NCBI GenBank assembly: GCA_013361525.1
Contig: JABFXY010000023.1
Location: forward strand, 1 to 64,000
DNA length: 64,000 bases
Source: Polyangiaceae bacterium
Lineage (GTDB): Bacteria; Myxococcota_A; Polyangia; Polyangiales; Polyangiaceae
Direction: 5' to 3'
Each line of letters starts with the position of its first letter. The first letter of the stretch is position 1. Of the stretch, positions 8,800 to 17,646 are shown piece after piece. The notes beneath the pieces were generated by a model. It had not been told where the DNA came from. It ran no database searches and was given only the letters and a program-made list of their open reading frames with translations. The position numbers and the translations under genes were made by a program.

Positions 8800-9741
8800 T
8801 CAAAACGTGCCGTAAACCGTCGCGCCGAGACCCGTAAACGAGACATTCACCTTTGCGGTGTCAGCCGGCTTCGACGGGCTTCCGTCGCCGACGATGATCA
8901 TCGTCACGCCGGCGCTCGTGGCGGCCGCGCCGACGATCCACGCGGCGATGTTCCATGGTGCGAGGTCTTTGGCGTCCTCGCTCGCCGCGATCGCCGTCGC
9001 GTCGCAATCGGTGTGTGAAGGACCATTGCATCCTTCGTCGATGGTCTGCTCTTTCGCCATCATGATGCCGCCGGTTATGGCCGCGCCCGCGAAACCGACG
9101 AGGCCTAGCGCGGCGAGGCCGATGCCGGTCGCGCGGACCGGACCGACCGCGGCGGGTGCGTCTTGCCCGAGATCCACAGGGCCGATGCTGGATGGGCGCA
9201 TCACGCCGAGCGACATCGTTTTGCCCTCGCCCTCGCCGAGGCGCAGGTCGTATCGGCGCACGAGCTCATCCGGCGGCGTGACCGTGACCACGTGATTCAC
9301 GGCCGGATCCACCTCGACGGGCGAGCCGACCTCGACGACCTCTCCATCGATCTCTACGCGGGTGGTCTTTTCGGCACCGGCGGGCAATCGAAGCGTGAGC
9401 TTCGCGAGGCGTGGCTTGAGCCGTTTGATGGCTGCGCGAACACCAAATAGGCTCGGGCTGTTCGGCGGCAACGTCTTTTCGGCGTCTCGCCAGAGCGTGA
9501 TCGCCTGGCGAAACAGGCCGCGCGCCTCGTAACACGCGGCGAGACCTTGCAGCGGGCCGGTCGCGCGGGACCTCGCGTAGCTCTGATCGAACAGCGCACA
9601 CGCGGTCTCATAATCGCGCTTGTCCATCGCGTCCCATCCGCGATCGAACAGCTCCTCCGGCGTCTCTGCGTGAGCGATGATTGGCAAAGCGACGATCACC
9701 GACGTCACAAGCAAGCTCGCAATCGCCCGCGTCACGGACAT
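8800..9741 (-). CDS. Exported TPR protein with C-terminal membrane hairpin
   Basis: Protein of 313 residues with a signal peptide ending AHA. Tetratricopeptide-like helices follow (TPEELFDRGWDAMDKRDYE, then LQGLAACYEARGLFRQA), then a PEGA-like beta domain (TTRVEIDGEVVEVGSPVEV). Two hydrophobic helices near residues 205-230 and 262-285 are separated by a loop with two Cys. It is the last gene of a kinase/LamG lipoprotein/TPR operon and overlaps the lipoprotein stop by 10 bases. The Shine-Dalgarno GGGAGG is only one base before this ATG; the GTG two codons later (9735) has better spacing and may be the real start. Two other genes in the window encode the same architecture beside kinases. Confidence 0.75.
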   Translation of the reverse strand: MSVTRAIASLLVTSVIVALPIIAHAETPEELFDRGWDAMDKRDYETACALFDQSYARSRATGPLQGLAACYEARGLFRQAITLWRDAEKTLPPNSPSLFGVRAAIKRLKPRLAKLTLRLPAGAEKTTRVEIDGEVVEVGSPVEVDPAVNHVVTVTPPDELVRRYDLRLGEGEGKTMSLGVMRPSSIGPVDLGQDAPAAVGPVRATGIGLAALGLVGFAGAAITGGIMMAKEQTIDEGCNGPSHTDCDATAIAASEDAKDLAPWNIAAWIVGAAATSAGVTMIIVGDGSPSKPADTAKVNVSFTGLGATVYGTF

Positions 9742-10628
9742 GCCTCCCAATCCGGCTCGTCGGCGCCGACGAACATGTCTTTGCCGAGATGGATGAAAAG
9801 GTGGTCGCCGTTGCAATCCGGAGCGGAGCCTTCCGACGGCGCTTCGTCGAACGGCATGAGCATCTTCACACCCGGGAAGCAGCTCGCGCCGTCGAGCATC
9901 GGAGGCGTCTCGTTGGTGTCGGCAACCATTGCGTAGACGTCGTCGAGACGGCCGTAAAAGAACCCGCTCGTCGTGTCGAACGCTGCACCGACGATCGTCG
10001 GGCCGAGGCCCTTCGAAAGCTTCGCCCCGCCGCATTCGATCGAGCACGCTTGCTCGCCGCCGACCCAGACACCCGCGTCTTTGCCGTCCAGGTGATTCAA
10101 GAAGAAGCGCGCGGCGATGTGCGTCCACGCATCTGCGGGGATTGCCATGTTCGCGGTACACCCGCACAACACGCCACCCGCATAGAAGCGAAACTCGGGA
10201 TGCAGCTCTCCTGTGTCGAGGGTGCGGACGACGAGCGCATAGCCGTCGGAGCTCACCGTGTTCAGCCGGGACAAGACGAACTGATCGCCGGGCACGGGGA
10301 CCGCGCCTGACGGCCGAACCCAAGCGCCGATCGTGATCTTGTCGTCGACGTCGAGGCCGTCATTCTCCTGGTTCGTGACGCTGAGGAACTGGCCGCCGGC
10401 GAAGATCATCGACGAGTCGTCGCAGGCCGCGTTCCCACCGGTCAACGGCGGCTCGCCGCCCGTCCCGTCGACACCGCCGGTAGAGGAAGCACCGCCGTTG
10501 CCGATCGCGATCGATCCACCTCCGCCGTCCGATGCGTCTCCGCCCTGGCGGTCGGCCTCGGCATCGAGGTCCAGGACCGCAACGCAACCGCTCGCGAACA
10601 GCGGAAGGAAGAAAGTGCGCCCAACCAT
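9732..10628 (-). CDS. LamG/concanavalin-like lectin lipoprotein
   Basis: Lipoprotein of 298 residues with lipobox FASGC (Cys15) and a Gly/Ser-rich linker to about residue 65. It then carries a LamG-like jelly roll: ITIGAWVRPSG, YALVVRTLDTGELHPEFRFY, WTHIAARFFLN and GRLDDVYAM are the usual strands. Several Cys (CGC, CSIEC) probably form disulfides. The ATG follows the kinase stop with no gap (TAGATG), so translation is likely coupled. A carbohydrate- or protein-binding role at the outer surface is inferred; the link to kinase signalling comes from context only. Confidence 0.8.
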   Translation of the reverse strand: MVGRTFFLPLFASGCVAVLDLDAEADRQGGDASDGGGGSIAIGNGGASSTGGVDGTGGEPPLTGGNAACDDSSMIFAGGQFLSVTNQENDGLDVDDKITIGAWVRPSGAVPVPGDQFVLSRLNTVSSDGYALVVRTLDTGELHPEFRFYAGGVLCGCTANMAIPADAWTHIAARFFLNHLDGKDAGVWVGGEQACSIECGGAKLSKGLGPTIVGAAFDTTSGFFYGRLDDVYAMVADTNETPPMLDGASCFPGVKMLMPFDEAPSEGSAPDCNGDHLFIHLGKDMFVGADEPDWEACP

Positions 10629-12086
10629 CTAACGCCTTTCGTCGAACTTCGGCCGTGCGCGCGCGTACCCCGATGTCGCCCGTGGAGGAGTGCCTGGTGT
10701 CGTGCGTCCCGAGCGTGCGGGCGCGGACGTTTGCGGCGGCGCGACCATCGCCTTCGCGGCATCCGTCGTCGCGATCGAGGCCGCGGTCGACGAGCCGAGA
10801 GCCGACGCCGCTTTGTCGAGCGCCGGCGTCGTTGGTCGAGCCACGGCTGTTTCGATCGGCGCGGCGTCGTTCGCACCTTGGTTTGCCGCAGCTACGTTTG
10901 GTGCCGAAGCTCCGCGCTCCGCATGCGCGTCCGGCTGCGCAGAGACGAGCCCGAACGCGGCGAGGCCCGCGACGACGGCCAGCGCCACGGCGATCCCGAA
11001 GCCTCGACTCTGACGGCGCGGAGCGGGCGCCGGCTCGCTCTCGGTAGGGTTCCGAGGCTCGCCAGGCTTTGCGCGTTCGTCCGGCATCGTCGCGAGAAAG
11101 ACGAACGGTGCCGAAGGCGCGTTGGCGAGCTCCTCGGCAGGACGCGACGCGAACGGTGCCAGCGCGGCTGCGAGCTCGCGCACGTTCCCGAAGCGCTGCG
11201 CTGGATCTTTCTCCAGCGCCTTGAGGATCACCGCCTCGAGCTCCACCGGTAGGTCGGGCCGCCAGCAGGTCGGCGGAGTCGGAGGGACGGTGCACGCGTT
11301 GATCGCGATCGCCGTCGGCGAATCGCCGTCGAACGGAATCGCGTTGGTGACGAGCTCGTAGAGGATCACGCCGAGCGACCAGATGTCGGAGCGCGCGTCG
11401 ACCGAGCGCGAATTCTTCGCTTGCTCCGGCGACATGTACACCGGCGTGCCGATCGTGTTTTGGGTCATTGTCAGGCGCGTGTCCGCGTCGCGAAGCCGCG
11501 AGATCCCGAAGTCCAAAACTTTGAGGATCGGACCGCTAGGCGTCGTCGCGATGAAGAGGTTCGCGGGCTTTAGATCGCGGTGAATGACGCCCGCGTCGTG
11601 AGCTTCCGCCATGGCCTCACAGGCTTGCAGCAGCCAGTGCACGGCATCGCCGATCGCCAGGCGACCGCCCTTGTCGAGGAGCTGCGCGAGATCGATCCCA
11701 CGCAAACGCTCCATTGCGATGTACGGCGGACCGCTCTCGTCGACGCCGAAATCGAGGACACGTACCGCGTGCGGGCCACGCAATGCGGACGTCAGCGCGG
11801 CTTCACGCTCGAAGCGCGCGACGATCTCGGGCGCGTCGAGTAGCTCTGGTCGGAGGAGCTTTATCGCAGCCTCTTCGCCGGTGTCGAGGTGGCGCGCGGC
11901 GTAGACCTCGCCCATGCCACCGCGACCGAGGAGCTCCGACAGCTCGTAGCGGCCCACGATCAGCGGGATGCTCGGCCGCGAGTCGAGGCGGACTCGTAGC
12001 CGCGACTTGGCAGCATCGGCGTCCATCGTCTCCGACGACAGAGACACGTCCGCCGGCAGTCGTTGCGGTGCTTCGCTGCTTCCCAT
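10629..12086 (-). CDS. Membrane Ser/Thr protein kinase
   Basis: Hanks-type kinase of 485 residues. It has the Gly-rich loop GRGGMGEV (54-61), catalytic Lys76 in AIKLL, the HRDLKPAN loop and DFGIS, followed by SPEQ and DIWSLGV, so it looks catalytically intact. A single transmembrane helix lies near residues 361-382 (GIAVALAVVAGLAAFGLV), followed by an Ala/Thr/Pro-rich tail of about 100 residues outside the membrane. It is the first gene of the operon with the LamG lipoprotein and TPR protein. An internal ATG at 12026 has a GGAG four bases upstream and could be the true start, which would drop 20 residues. Confidence 0.9.
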   Translation of the reverse strand: MGSSEAPQRLPADVSLSSETMDADAAKSRLRVRLDSRPSIPLIVGRYELSELLGRGGMGEVYAARHLDTGEEAAIKLLRPELLDAPEIVARFEREAALTSALRGPHAVRVLDFGVDESGPPYIAMERLRGIDLAQLLDKGGRLAIGDAVHWLLQACEAMAEAHDAGVIHRDLKPANLFIATTPSGPILKVLDFGISRLRDADTRLTMTQNTIGTPVYMSPEQAKNSRSVDARSDIWSLGVILYELVTNAIPFDGDSPTAIAINACTVPPTPPTCWRPDLPVELEAVILKALEKDPAQRFGNVRELAAALAPFASRPAEELANAPSAPFVFLATMPDERAKPGEPRNPTESEPAPAPRRQSRGFGIAVALAVVAGLAAFGLVSAQPDAHAERGASAPNVAAANQGANDAAPIETAVARPTTPALDKAASALGSSTAASIATTDAAKAMVAPPQTSAPARSGRTTPGTPPRATSGYARARPKFDERR

Positions 12087-12265
12087 CTCGATGCCTGAAC
12101 ACGCCCCCCGCGATGGAAGGCCGCAGGAGGCTCAAGCAAGAAGCGTGTTAAGCCGGATCCCGAAACAAAACGCGAATCTGCCACGGTGCCGAGCCCGAGA
12201 ACGTGCCCGATCGCCCCGCTGGCTCATTGGCGCCACGCGCAGCACGCCGCGATGCGCACCGCCAC

Positions 12266-13405
12266 TTACGCGGGCTTCAGCACGCTCGAGAGCAGCGTCT
12301 TCGTACCGCTCGCGAACGCGACCGTGCACTTTCCGTCCAACTCGGACAGCACTTCGCCCTCGCCGAATTTCGGATGGCTCACGCGCCGCCGCCCAGCCGC
12401 TTCGGGCACGAGCGCGGGTCTGAACGCCGCGAGGATCTCGGCAGACACGGGAGCGTCGAGGTCCGCGTTCGGCGTCTCGAAGTCGGTGGGAGGCTTCGCG
12501 TTCGGAAGCCTTTGGTAGCGGCCCCACCGCCACGTCAGGAACGTAGCGAAGTCCGAGCCGCCATCGTCGGCCCCTGCGCGGTACTCGCACGTCGCCTCGC
12601 TCTCGGCATCCCAAGCAAACACGAGATCGGCACCACCATCGTCGCCGCAGAGGGCGCAGACGGGCATCGCCCTGGCGCAGCGCTCCCAGGTCTCTGGCCC
12701 GATCGCGACCCAACTGCGATCGAAGCCCTCTTCTTGTCTGAGCTCTCGTGTCAGCTCGACGAGGGGCCGCGGCGGGGTTCCGAGCACCGCGATCAAACCG
12801 AGGAGACGATCCGGCAGTGTCACGCGAAGCGCCTTCTCGGCGGCCGCGACTTCCTCGAGCACCAAGCGCGGTGGTGCCTCGAATCGAAGGGCTTCGCGCA
12901 GCCGAAAGAGCTGCGTCACGTACGACGTCGGCAGCGCCAACTCACCCGCCGAACGCGGCGCTCGCTCGCGTCGGGACCTCGAGTCGGCGCTCGGTTTCGG
13001 TAGGAGCCTGGTCTCGAACACCCCTTCGCAGATCTTCAGCAGCGCCCGGTCTACCTTCGACAGGGAGCCCCGAAAGAGCTTGCGAGCGCGCATCCGCCCG
13101 CAGGCCTCCACGGCGTCGAGCTTGGCGTTCTCGCGGTGGGTGTCGGACCTCGCGGCGTACCAGCGAAGCGCGTACAGGAGTAGCAGCGCGATCGCCGAGC
13201 GCTCTTCGGCTTCCCACTCCGCAAAAGGCGGTTGGTCGAGCGCGACCGCCCTTTGTGCGATGTCGTGGAGCAGGTCCTGTACCTCGTTCGTCGCCGCCTG
13301 CCAGAAGGCGCTCTCCATTTCGGCGAGGTGGGCGATCCGCGCGAGCTTCTCGGCGTCGTCGCCGGAGCCGGTGAAGATGCGAACGATGGCTGCGGGGTCG
13401 GGCAT
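12266..13405 (-). CDS. SMI1/KNR4-like protein with C-terminal small beta module
   Basis: Cytoplasmic protein of 379 residues. The N-terminal 150 residues are helical and unrecognised. Residues about 190-305 resemble a SMI1/KNR4 domain (VAAAEKALRVTLPDRLLGL, FVFAWD-type strand, DFATFLTWRWGRY). The last 40 residues form a small module, HPKFGEGEVLSELDGKCTV, like the KFGxGxV tudor-like domain seen at the ends of some nucleic-acid enzymes. SMI1/KNR4 proteins often act as toxin immunity proteins, but no toxin gene is adjacent. The ATG is chosen because GGGAGG lies 10 bases upstream; another ATG is six codons earlier. Confidence 0.6.
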   Translation of the reverse strand: MPDPAAIVRIFTGSGDDAEKLARIAHLAEMESAFWQAATNEVQDLLHDIAQRAVALDQPPFAEWEAEERSAIALLLLYALRWYAARSDTHRENAKLDAVEACGRMRARKLFRGSLSKVDRALLKICEGVFETRLLPKPSADSRSRRERAPRSAGELALPTSYVTQLFRLREALRFEAPPRLVLEEVAAAEKALRVTLPDRLLGLIAVLGTPPRPLVELTRELRQEEGFDRSWVAIGPETWERCARAMPVCALCGDDGGADLVFAWDAESEATCEYRAGADDGGSDFATFLTWRWGRYQRLPNAKPPTDFETPNADLDAPVSAEILAAFRPALVPEAAGRRRVSHPKFGEGEVLSELDGKCTVAFASGTKTLLSSVLKPA

Positions 13406-13459
13406 GGCTTTCGGGCCTCCCATCGCCGCGATGCTAGTCCGAACTGAGCGCGCGGCGCC

Positions 13460-15859
13460 TCACTGATCCGCTAGAAACCGCGCCACAAAGACGTCATTTC
13501 CGCCATAAGGTGAGAACGCTTCACCTACGACGAGCAGCTTGCCGTCCTCAAGGAAGCGACCCTCGCGCGCGTGCCAGTTTCCTCGATCGCCGAGCGTCAT
13601 CACGCCCCCATTGCCGAATTCCCCGTCGAGCACGCCGTCGGTGGATGCGCGCAGGATCGCTAGCTGGGTGTGTCCGTCGTCGAGCACGCCCGTGGTGACG
13701 AGGACGCCACCATTCGGATCCAGCGCGAGCCCGATCCGCCGCCGGTCGCTCGGCTCTTCGTAACCGCCGGTGGCAAATCGGAGCGCACCTGCTTCGCCGA
13801 AGGTCTGGTCGACCGCGCCCGAAGCATCGAGTCGGACGACGACCGTCTCGTTGTCGCAAAGCCCCGGGCCGCTGCAGTCGTCGAGGGTGCCGGCAACAAG
13901 GATGTTGCCGTCAGGCGTGAACACGGCGCGCATAACACGCGTCATGAGCGTCGACTCGAGGCTCGCCGTGCCATCGGTGCCGAATGATTCGTCGAGCTCA
14001 CCCGACGGCGTCGTCAACACGACCTTTCCCGATGCAGTCACGATGACCCCACCCTCGGGCGTCCCTGCGGCGCTGGTCGGAAATGCCGTCGGCGAGACGA
14101 ACAGCGCCTCGCCTTGCGCGAACGATGGATCGCTCGAGCCGTCCGCGAGGATGCGCCGAATGATGATCGCGCTGCCGTCGAAGGTGCGCCCAGCCACGAG
14201 GATCGCGCCGCCGTCATCGGTGCCCAACGTCGTTATCGCGAAGGCTTGTCCACTTGCGAGGACCGACACGAACCCACCGCCAATCGAGTCATCGGCCTCA
14301 CCGTCCGCTCCGAACGCCAATAGGCCTCCCGCAATAGGCAAGAAGTAGCCACCGTTTTGGGTCGGGGCGATGCCCGCATCCGTCACCGTATTGGGCACTT
14401 CCATGACGCCGTCCCCGGCGAATGTGGCGTCGACCGTCCCTGCGGCCCCCACCTTGCCGACGAAAAACTGGCGAGAGCGCAGGAAGATCGTCCCATCGGT
14501 CGAGAATGCTGCGTCCCGGAAGTCGTCCTCGCCCGCGCCTGTTGCGAGGGAAGCAATGCCTTGATCTCCATAGCTCGTGACCAGCGCGCCGTCGCTCGTC
14601 ACCTGGCTGACGGCGATCGGCGCGTCGAGGGAGAATTTCTGACCGACCGCCGTCACCGTGCCGTCGCCGGCCACGACGAAACGGTCGATGTCGTCGATCT
14701 CCGCGGTGAACGTCGCGATTAGCTCGTTGTTTTCATCATATCGCTGCAAATCGTCGAACGGCACGAGATTGTCGATCGAGAGGAGGAACGATCCGTCTGC
14801 AAAGACATGGAGGTTCGTCACGTCGTCCGTGAACGAGGAGCTGAAGGACGAGTCGCTGCTTCCGTCTGCCAAATATCGATCGACCTCGTCGCCCGCGACG
14901 ACGATTCGATCGCTTCCGTCGACACCCATCGCGAACCAATCGGAGAACGAGCTCAATGCGCCGAAATCGGCGTCGTACACGCCCGACGCGGAGAACTTCG
15001 ATAGGAAGCTGTCGCTGCCGGCGATCGAGAGGACCAAGCCGACAATCGCGCCGTCACTCGTCGTCGCGAGCGAACGGACGTCCCCATATCCTTCTTCGAA
15101 CTCTGCGACCCCCTGTGCGCCGAACGTCGCGTCGAGCGCGCCGTCGGCTTCGAGTTGGAACAAGCGCGGCTTTTGATTCGAGCCGGCGCCGACGACGATC
15201 GTGCCGTCGGCGGTGATCGTCAACGCCGTCGCAGTCGCGTAGTCGCCCGTCTCCAACGACGCGACGCCGTCCATGCCGAAGGTCGAGTCGATCGCGCCGT
15301 CTTCGTCGAGCCGAATAACGAAGGACTCGGAGACTGCGTCGTTGAAGCCTCCCTTTCCAATGGCGCCTTTGCCCGCGACGAGGAGCTTGCCGTCGGGCTG
15401 AACCGCAATCGCGTGCGCGATCGACGTGCGATTCCTCGGAAGCAGCGTCTTGCCGTCGACGCCGTACGTGGTGTCGATCGTCCCGTCCGCGTTCAGGCGC
15501 AGAACGAAGGCGAGGCCTTCGTCGTTGTCGAGCGTCGCGCCTGCGACGATGAGCTTGCCGTCTTCCTGGAGGGCCGACGACGTGATGAATGCTTCGTCGC
15601 CGCCGCCGCTGTCGAACCAGGCGAAGCCTTCGTCGCCGAACGTGGGATCCGGCGAAAGCCCGAGGGGCTCGAGCGTCGCCCCGCCCGTCCCACCGGCGCC
15701 TCCGTTCCCGTTCCCACCTTGGGGGCTCCCCCCCGTTGCCTCGCCCCCGTTGCCGCCCGCGTCGCCGCCGCTACCTCCTCCGCCGCTCGAGGTCGTTTCA
15801 TCGTCCGAGCACCCGGAGAGAAGGATCGCGAACGTGAGCAGGCAGGGACGTAAGTGCAT
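13460..15859 (-). CDS. Delta-60-repeat (DUF5122) beta-propeller lipoprotein
   Basis: Lipoprotein of 799 residues with lipobox LSGC (Cys17) and a Gly-rich linker. The remainder is built from about a dozen repeats of roughly 50-60 residues with the signature DGxxDxxFGxxG (IDTTYGVDG, IDSTFGMDG, LDATFGAQG, LDESFGTDG, VDQTFGEAG, LDGEFGNGG). Between signatures sit GxxxVAG strand motifs. This is the delta-60 repeat, a predicted propeller-like surface fold with no known enzymatic role. The start is moved 57 bases in from the longest frame so that the signal peptide is N-terminal and does not collide with the small lipoprotein gene upstream. Confidence 0.85.
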   Translation of the reverse strand: MHLRPCLLTFAILLSGCSDDETTSSGGGGSGGDAGGNGGEATGGSPQGGNGNGGAGGTGGATLEPLGLSPDPTFGDEGFAWFDSGGGDEAFITSSALQEDGKLIVAGATLDNDEGLAFVLRLNADGTIDTTYGVDGKTLLPRNRTSIAHAIAVQPDGKLLVAGKGAIGKGGFNDAVSESFVIRLDEDGAIDSTFGMDGVASLETGDYATATALTITADGTIVVGAGSNQKPRLFQLEADGALDATFGAQGVAEFEEGYGDVRSLATTSDGAIVGLVLSIAGSDSFLSKFSASGVYDADFGALSSFSDWFAMGVDGSDRIVVAGDEVDRYLADGSSDSSFSSSFTDDVTNLHVFADGSFLLSIDNLVPFDDLQRYDENNELIATFTAEIDDIDRFVVAGDGTVTAVGQKFSLDAPIAVSQVTSDGALVTSYGDQGIASLATGAGEDDFRDAAFSTDGTIFLRSRQFFVGKVGAAGTVDATFAGDGVMEVPNTVTDAGIAPTQNGGYFLPIAGGLLAFGADGEADDSIGGGFVSVLASGQAFAITTLGTDDGGAILVAGRTFDGSAIIIRRILADGSSDPSFAQGEALFVSPTAFPTSAAGTPEGGVIVTASGKVVLTTPSGELDESFGTDGTASLESTLMTRVMRAVFTPDGNILVAGTLDDCSGPGLCDNETVVVRLDASGAVDQTFGEAGALRFATGGYEEPSDRRRIGLALDPNGGVLVTTGVLDDGHTQLAILRASTDGVLDGEFGNGGVMTLGDRGNWHAREGRFLEDGKLLVVGEAFSPYGGNDVFVARFLADQ

Positions 15860-15900
15860 GAACCCAGGGTACGCCGGTCGGTCGGCGATGGGCCACTGGT

Positions 15901-16224
15901 CTACCCGTGCAAGCACTCACTCAACGCCACGCGCTCGGCGTCGCAAGCATCGTCGGCCATAAACCCCGGTTCTTCGCAGTCCGTGAATTCCGCAGTGCAT
16001 GCCGTCGCGGCTTCGGACTCGGCTTGGCACCCCTTCTCGACAGCGAATTCGTAATTCGAGCGGCCCGTGTCGTAGCAAGCCTGTAATCCCTCGTCACCGC
16101 ACCCGGCGCATTCACATTGCGCGTCGCAAGCAGCCTCGTATTCCCGTTCGGAATCGCTGCACGCGATTGTCTCGGTCGTCGTTACGAGGAACATGGTCGC
16201 AAAGCAGTATTGAAAGGTCTTCAT
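15901..16224 (-). CDS. Small Cys-rich lipoprotein
   Basis: Protein of 107 residues with a signal peptide and lipobox-like TIAC (Cys22). The mature part has ten further Cys spaced C.AQCECAGCG...C...C...C...DC...C...C, clearly disulfide-rich, with many acidic residues. Similar short Cys-rich lipoproteins are common in myxobacteria and have no assigned role. It lies just upstream of, and on the same strand as, the delta-60-repeat lipoprotein (41-base gap). Confidence 0.65.
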   Translation of the reverse strand: MKTFQYCFATMFLVTTTETIACSDSEREYEAACDAQCECAGCGDEGLQACYDTGRSNYEFAVEKGCQAESEAATACTAEFTDCEEPGFMADDACDAERVALSECLHG

Positions 16225-16392
16225 GGTGCGAGCTTACGTCGATCGAACGGTCTCGTTACCCGTCGAGCAGGATTGCGGAGGAGCAACGCACAAATAGGAA
16301 GCACAGTCCGCGACAGTGGTTGCCGATATTATGGATCGTATCCTGCCCAGGGATAGGCATGATCCAGTCAGCAACGGCTCCACGAGGAATAC

Positions 16393-16447
16393 TTAAGCAT
16401 CCGCTTGACCATCGCTCCGGCCGGCGTATACTCAAGGACATGCTTAA
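16393..16447 (+). promoter_or_regulatory. Sigma-70-like promoter inside an 8-bp inverted repeat
   Basis: TTGACC (16405-16410) and TATACT (16427-16432), 16 bases apart, closely match -35/-10 consensus. The expected start of transcription falls at about 16439-16440, so the ATG at 16440 would be leaderless or nearly so. Perfect inverted arms TTAAGCAT (16393-16400) and ATGCTTAA (16440-16447) bracket the promoter exactly, as an autoregulatory operator would. Confidence 0.6.
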
Positions 16448-16742
16448 CCAATCGCCCCCGTTGGACCGGGTCTTCCACGCTCTGTCGGACGCGAGCCGGC
16501 GGGTGATGTTGGAGCGGTTGAGCCGTGGGCCTGCCTCGTCGAGCGAAGCGAGACCGCCCGGGGCGGCTCCCATGAGGCTCGGTGCGCCGAAGGCGAACGC
16601 GCAAAAACAGAGCCTCGCAGAGCAGTGGATCACCGAGCGCCGTTCGCTGTGGGAGCGGCGGCTCGATCGTTTGGGAGCGCTCCTCGACGAAGAGGAAGAG
16701 GAGCAAGGCAACGAGTCAAAGAAGAGGAAGAACCAGTCATGA
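16440..16742 (+). CDS. ArsR-family regulator with its winged helix deleted
   Basis: Protein of 100 residues. Both ends are typical of the ArsR regulators encoded with SRPBCC proteins: PLDRVFHALSDASRRVMLERL at the start and LAEQWITERRSLWERRLDRL at the end. The middle, where the recognition helix and wing should be (about 47 residues), is replaced by about 25 residues of Ala/Pro-rich sequence (SSSEARPPGAAPMRLG) with no HTH character. The frame is open, so this is either an in-frame deletion remnant or a protein that no longer binds DNA. It overlaps the SRPBCC gene by ATGA. Confidence 0.65.
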   Translation: MLNQSPPLDRVFHALSDASRRVMLERLSRGPASSSEARPPGAAPMRLGAPKANAQKQSLAEQWITERRSLWERRLDRLGALLDEEEEEQGNESKKRKNQS

Positions 16743-17203
16743 CCGAGCACTCCGTCGTTCACAACACGTTCGTCATCGAGCGCACCTACAACGCCTCGCC
16801 CGCCCGCGTCTTCTCCGCATTGTCGGATCCGGTGAAGAAGCGGCGCTGGTTCGCAGAGGGTGAAGGATTCGTCATCGACGAGTTCACCACCGATTTCCGC
16901 GTCAATGGTCTGGAGCTCACGCGCTTTCGCCCGGTGGGCGGCCCGCCGATGCGCAATGATTGCGTCTATCAAGATATCGTCCACGAGCGCCGCATCGTGT
17001 TCGTTTACACGATGATGATCGGAGACAAGCGCATCTCGTCGTCGCTCGCGACGATGGAGATCGTGCCGGTCGGCGATAAAACGCAGCTGGTCTACACCGA
17101 GCAAGGCGCCTATTTCGACGGCGCGGATCAGCCGAAGAACCGCGAGGAAGGGTGCCGCGAGCTCCTCGGGAAGCTCGAGGAAGAGCTGCAGAATCACCCC
17201 TGA
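16739..17203 (+). CDS. SRPBCC (AHSA1-like) ligand-binding protein
   Basis: Protein of 154 residues of the START/AHSA1 superfamily. It begins with FVIERTYNASPARVFSALSDP, the usual N-terminal strand and helix, followed by KKRRWF. DIVHERRIVFVYTM and TQLVYTEQGAYFDG are the later strands, and the C-terminal helix ends EEGCRELLGKLEEEL. Members bind hydrophobic ligands; the substrate here is unknown. It is translationally coupled to the upstream ArsR remnant (ATGA overlap), with a GAGGAAG ribosome site. The 40-base gap to the DoxX-like gene suggests a three-gene operon. Confidence 0.85.
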   Translation: MTEHSVVHNTFVIERTYNASPARVFSALSDPVKKRRWFAEGEGFVIDEFTTDFRVNGLELTRFRPVGGPPMRNDCVYQDIVHERRIVFVYTMMIGDKRISSSLATMEIVPVGDKTQLVYTEQGAYFDGADQPKNREEGCRELLGKLEEELQNHP

Positions 17204-17243
17204 TCCCCGTCACTTTGAACCTTTGGGACATAGGAATCGAGCC

Positions 17244-17645
17244 ATGCGAGACAAGCTGTTGTATTGGGTTCCCACCGGGCTCGTCGTGATGCTGATGGCG
17301 AGCGGCGGCATCATCGACGCAATGGGGGCGGACTCGGCCCTCGAGGTGATGCGCAAGCTCGGTTATCCCGATTACTTCACGACGCTCCTCGGCGTCGCCA
17401 AGATCCTGGGTGTCGTCGCGTTGCTGGCGCCGGTTCCTCGATCCGTGCGCGAGTGGGCTTACGCCGGTTTCACCTTCGATGTCGTCGGCGCCGTGGTGTC
17501 GATTCTTTCGATTGGTGCCCCGATCACCGCCGTGACGATCCCCTTCCTCGCGCTGGTCATGGTGCAGCTCAGCTACTGGATGTGGCGTCGTCGCAGCGTC
17601 TCGGCCGAGCGCCCGCTCGTGCTACCCGTCGCGCAGCCCGCGTGA
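17244..17645 (+). CDS. DoxX-like small membrane protein
   Basis: Protein of 133 residues with four predicted membrane helices (WVPTGLVVMLMASGGIIDA, FTTLLGVAKILGVVALLAP, AYAGFTFDVVGAVVSILSI, AVTIPFLALVMVQLSYWMW), matching the DoxX-like family. AGGA lies about 9 bases before the ATG, which is preferred over a GTG seven codons earlier. It is last in the ArsR/SRPBCC/DoxX run and ends one base short of the convergent membrane protein gene. Confidence 0.8.
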   Translation: MRDKLLYWVPTGLVVMLMASGGIIDAMGADSALEVMRKLGYPDYFTTLLGVAKILGVVALLAPVPRSVREWAYAGFTFDVVGAVVSILSIGAPITAVTIPFLALVMVQLSYWMWRRRSVSAERPLVLPVAQPA

Positions 17646-17646
17646 C

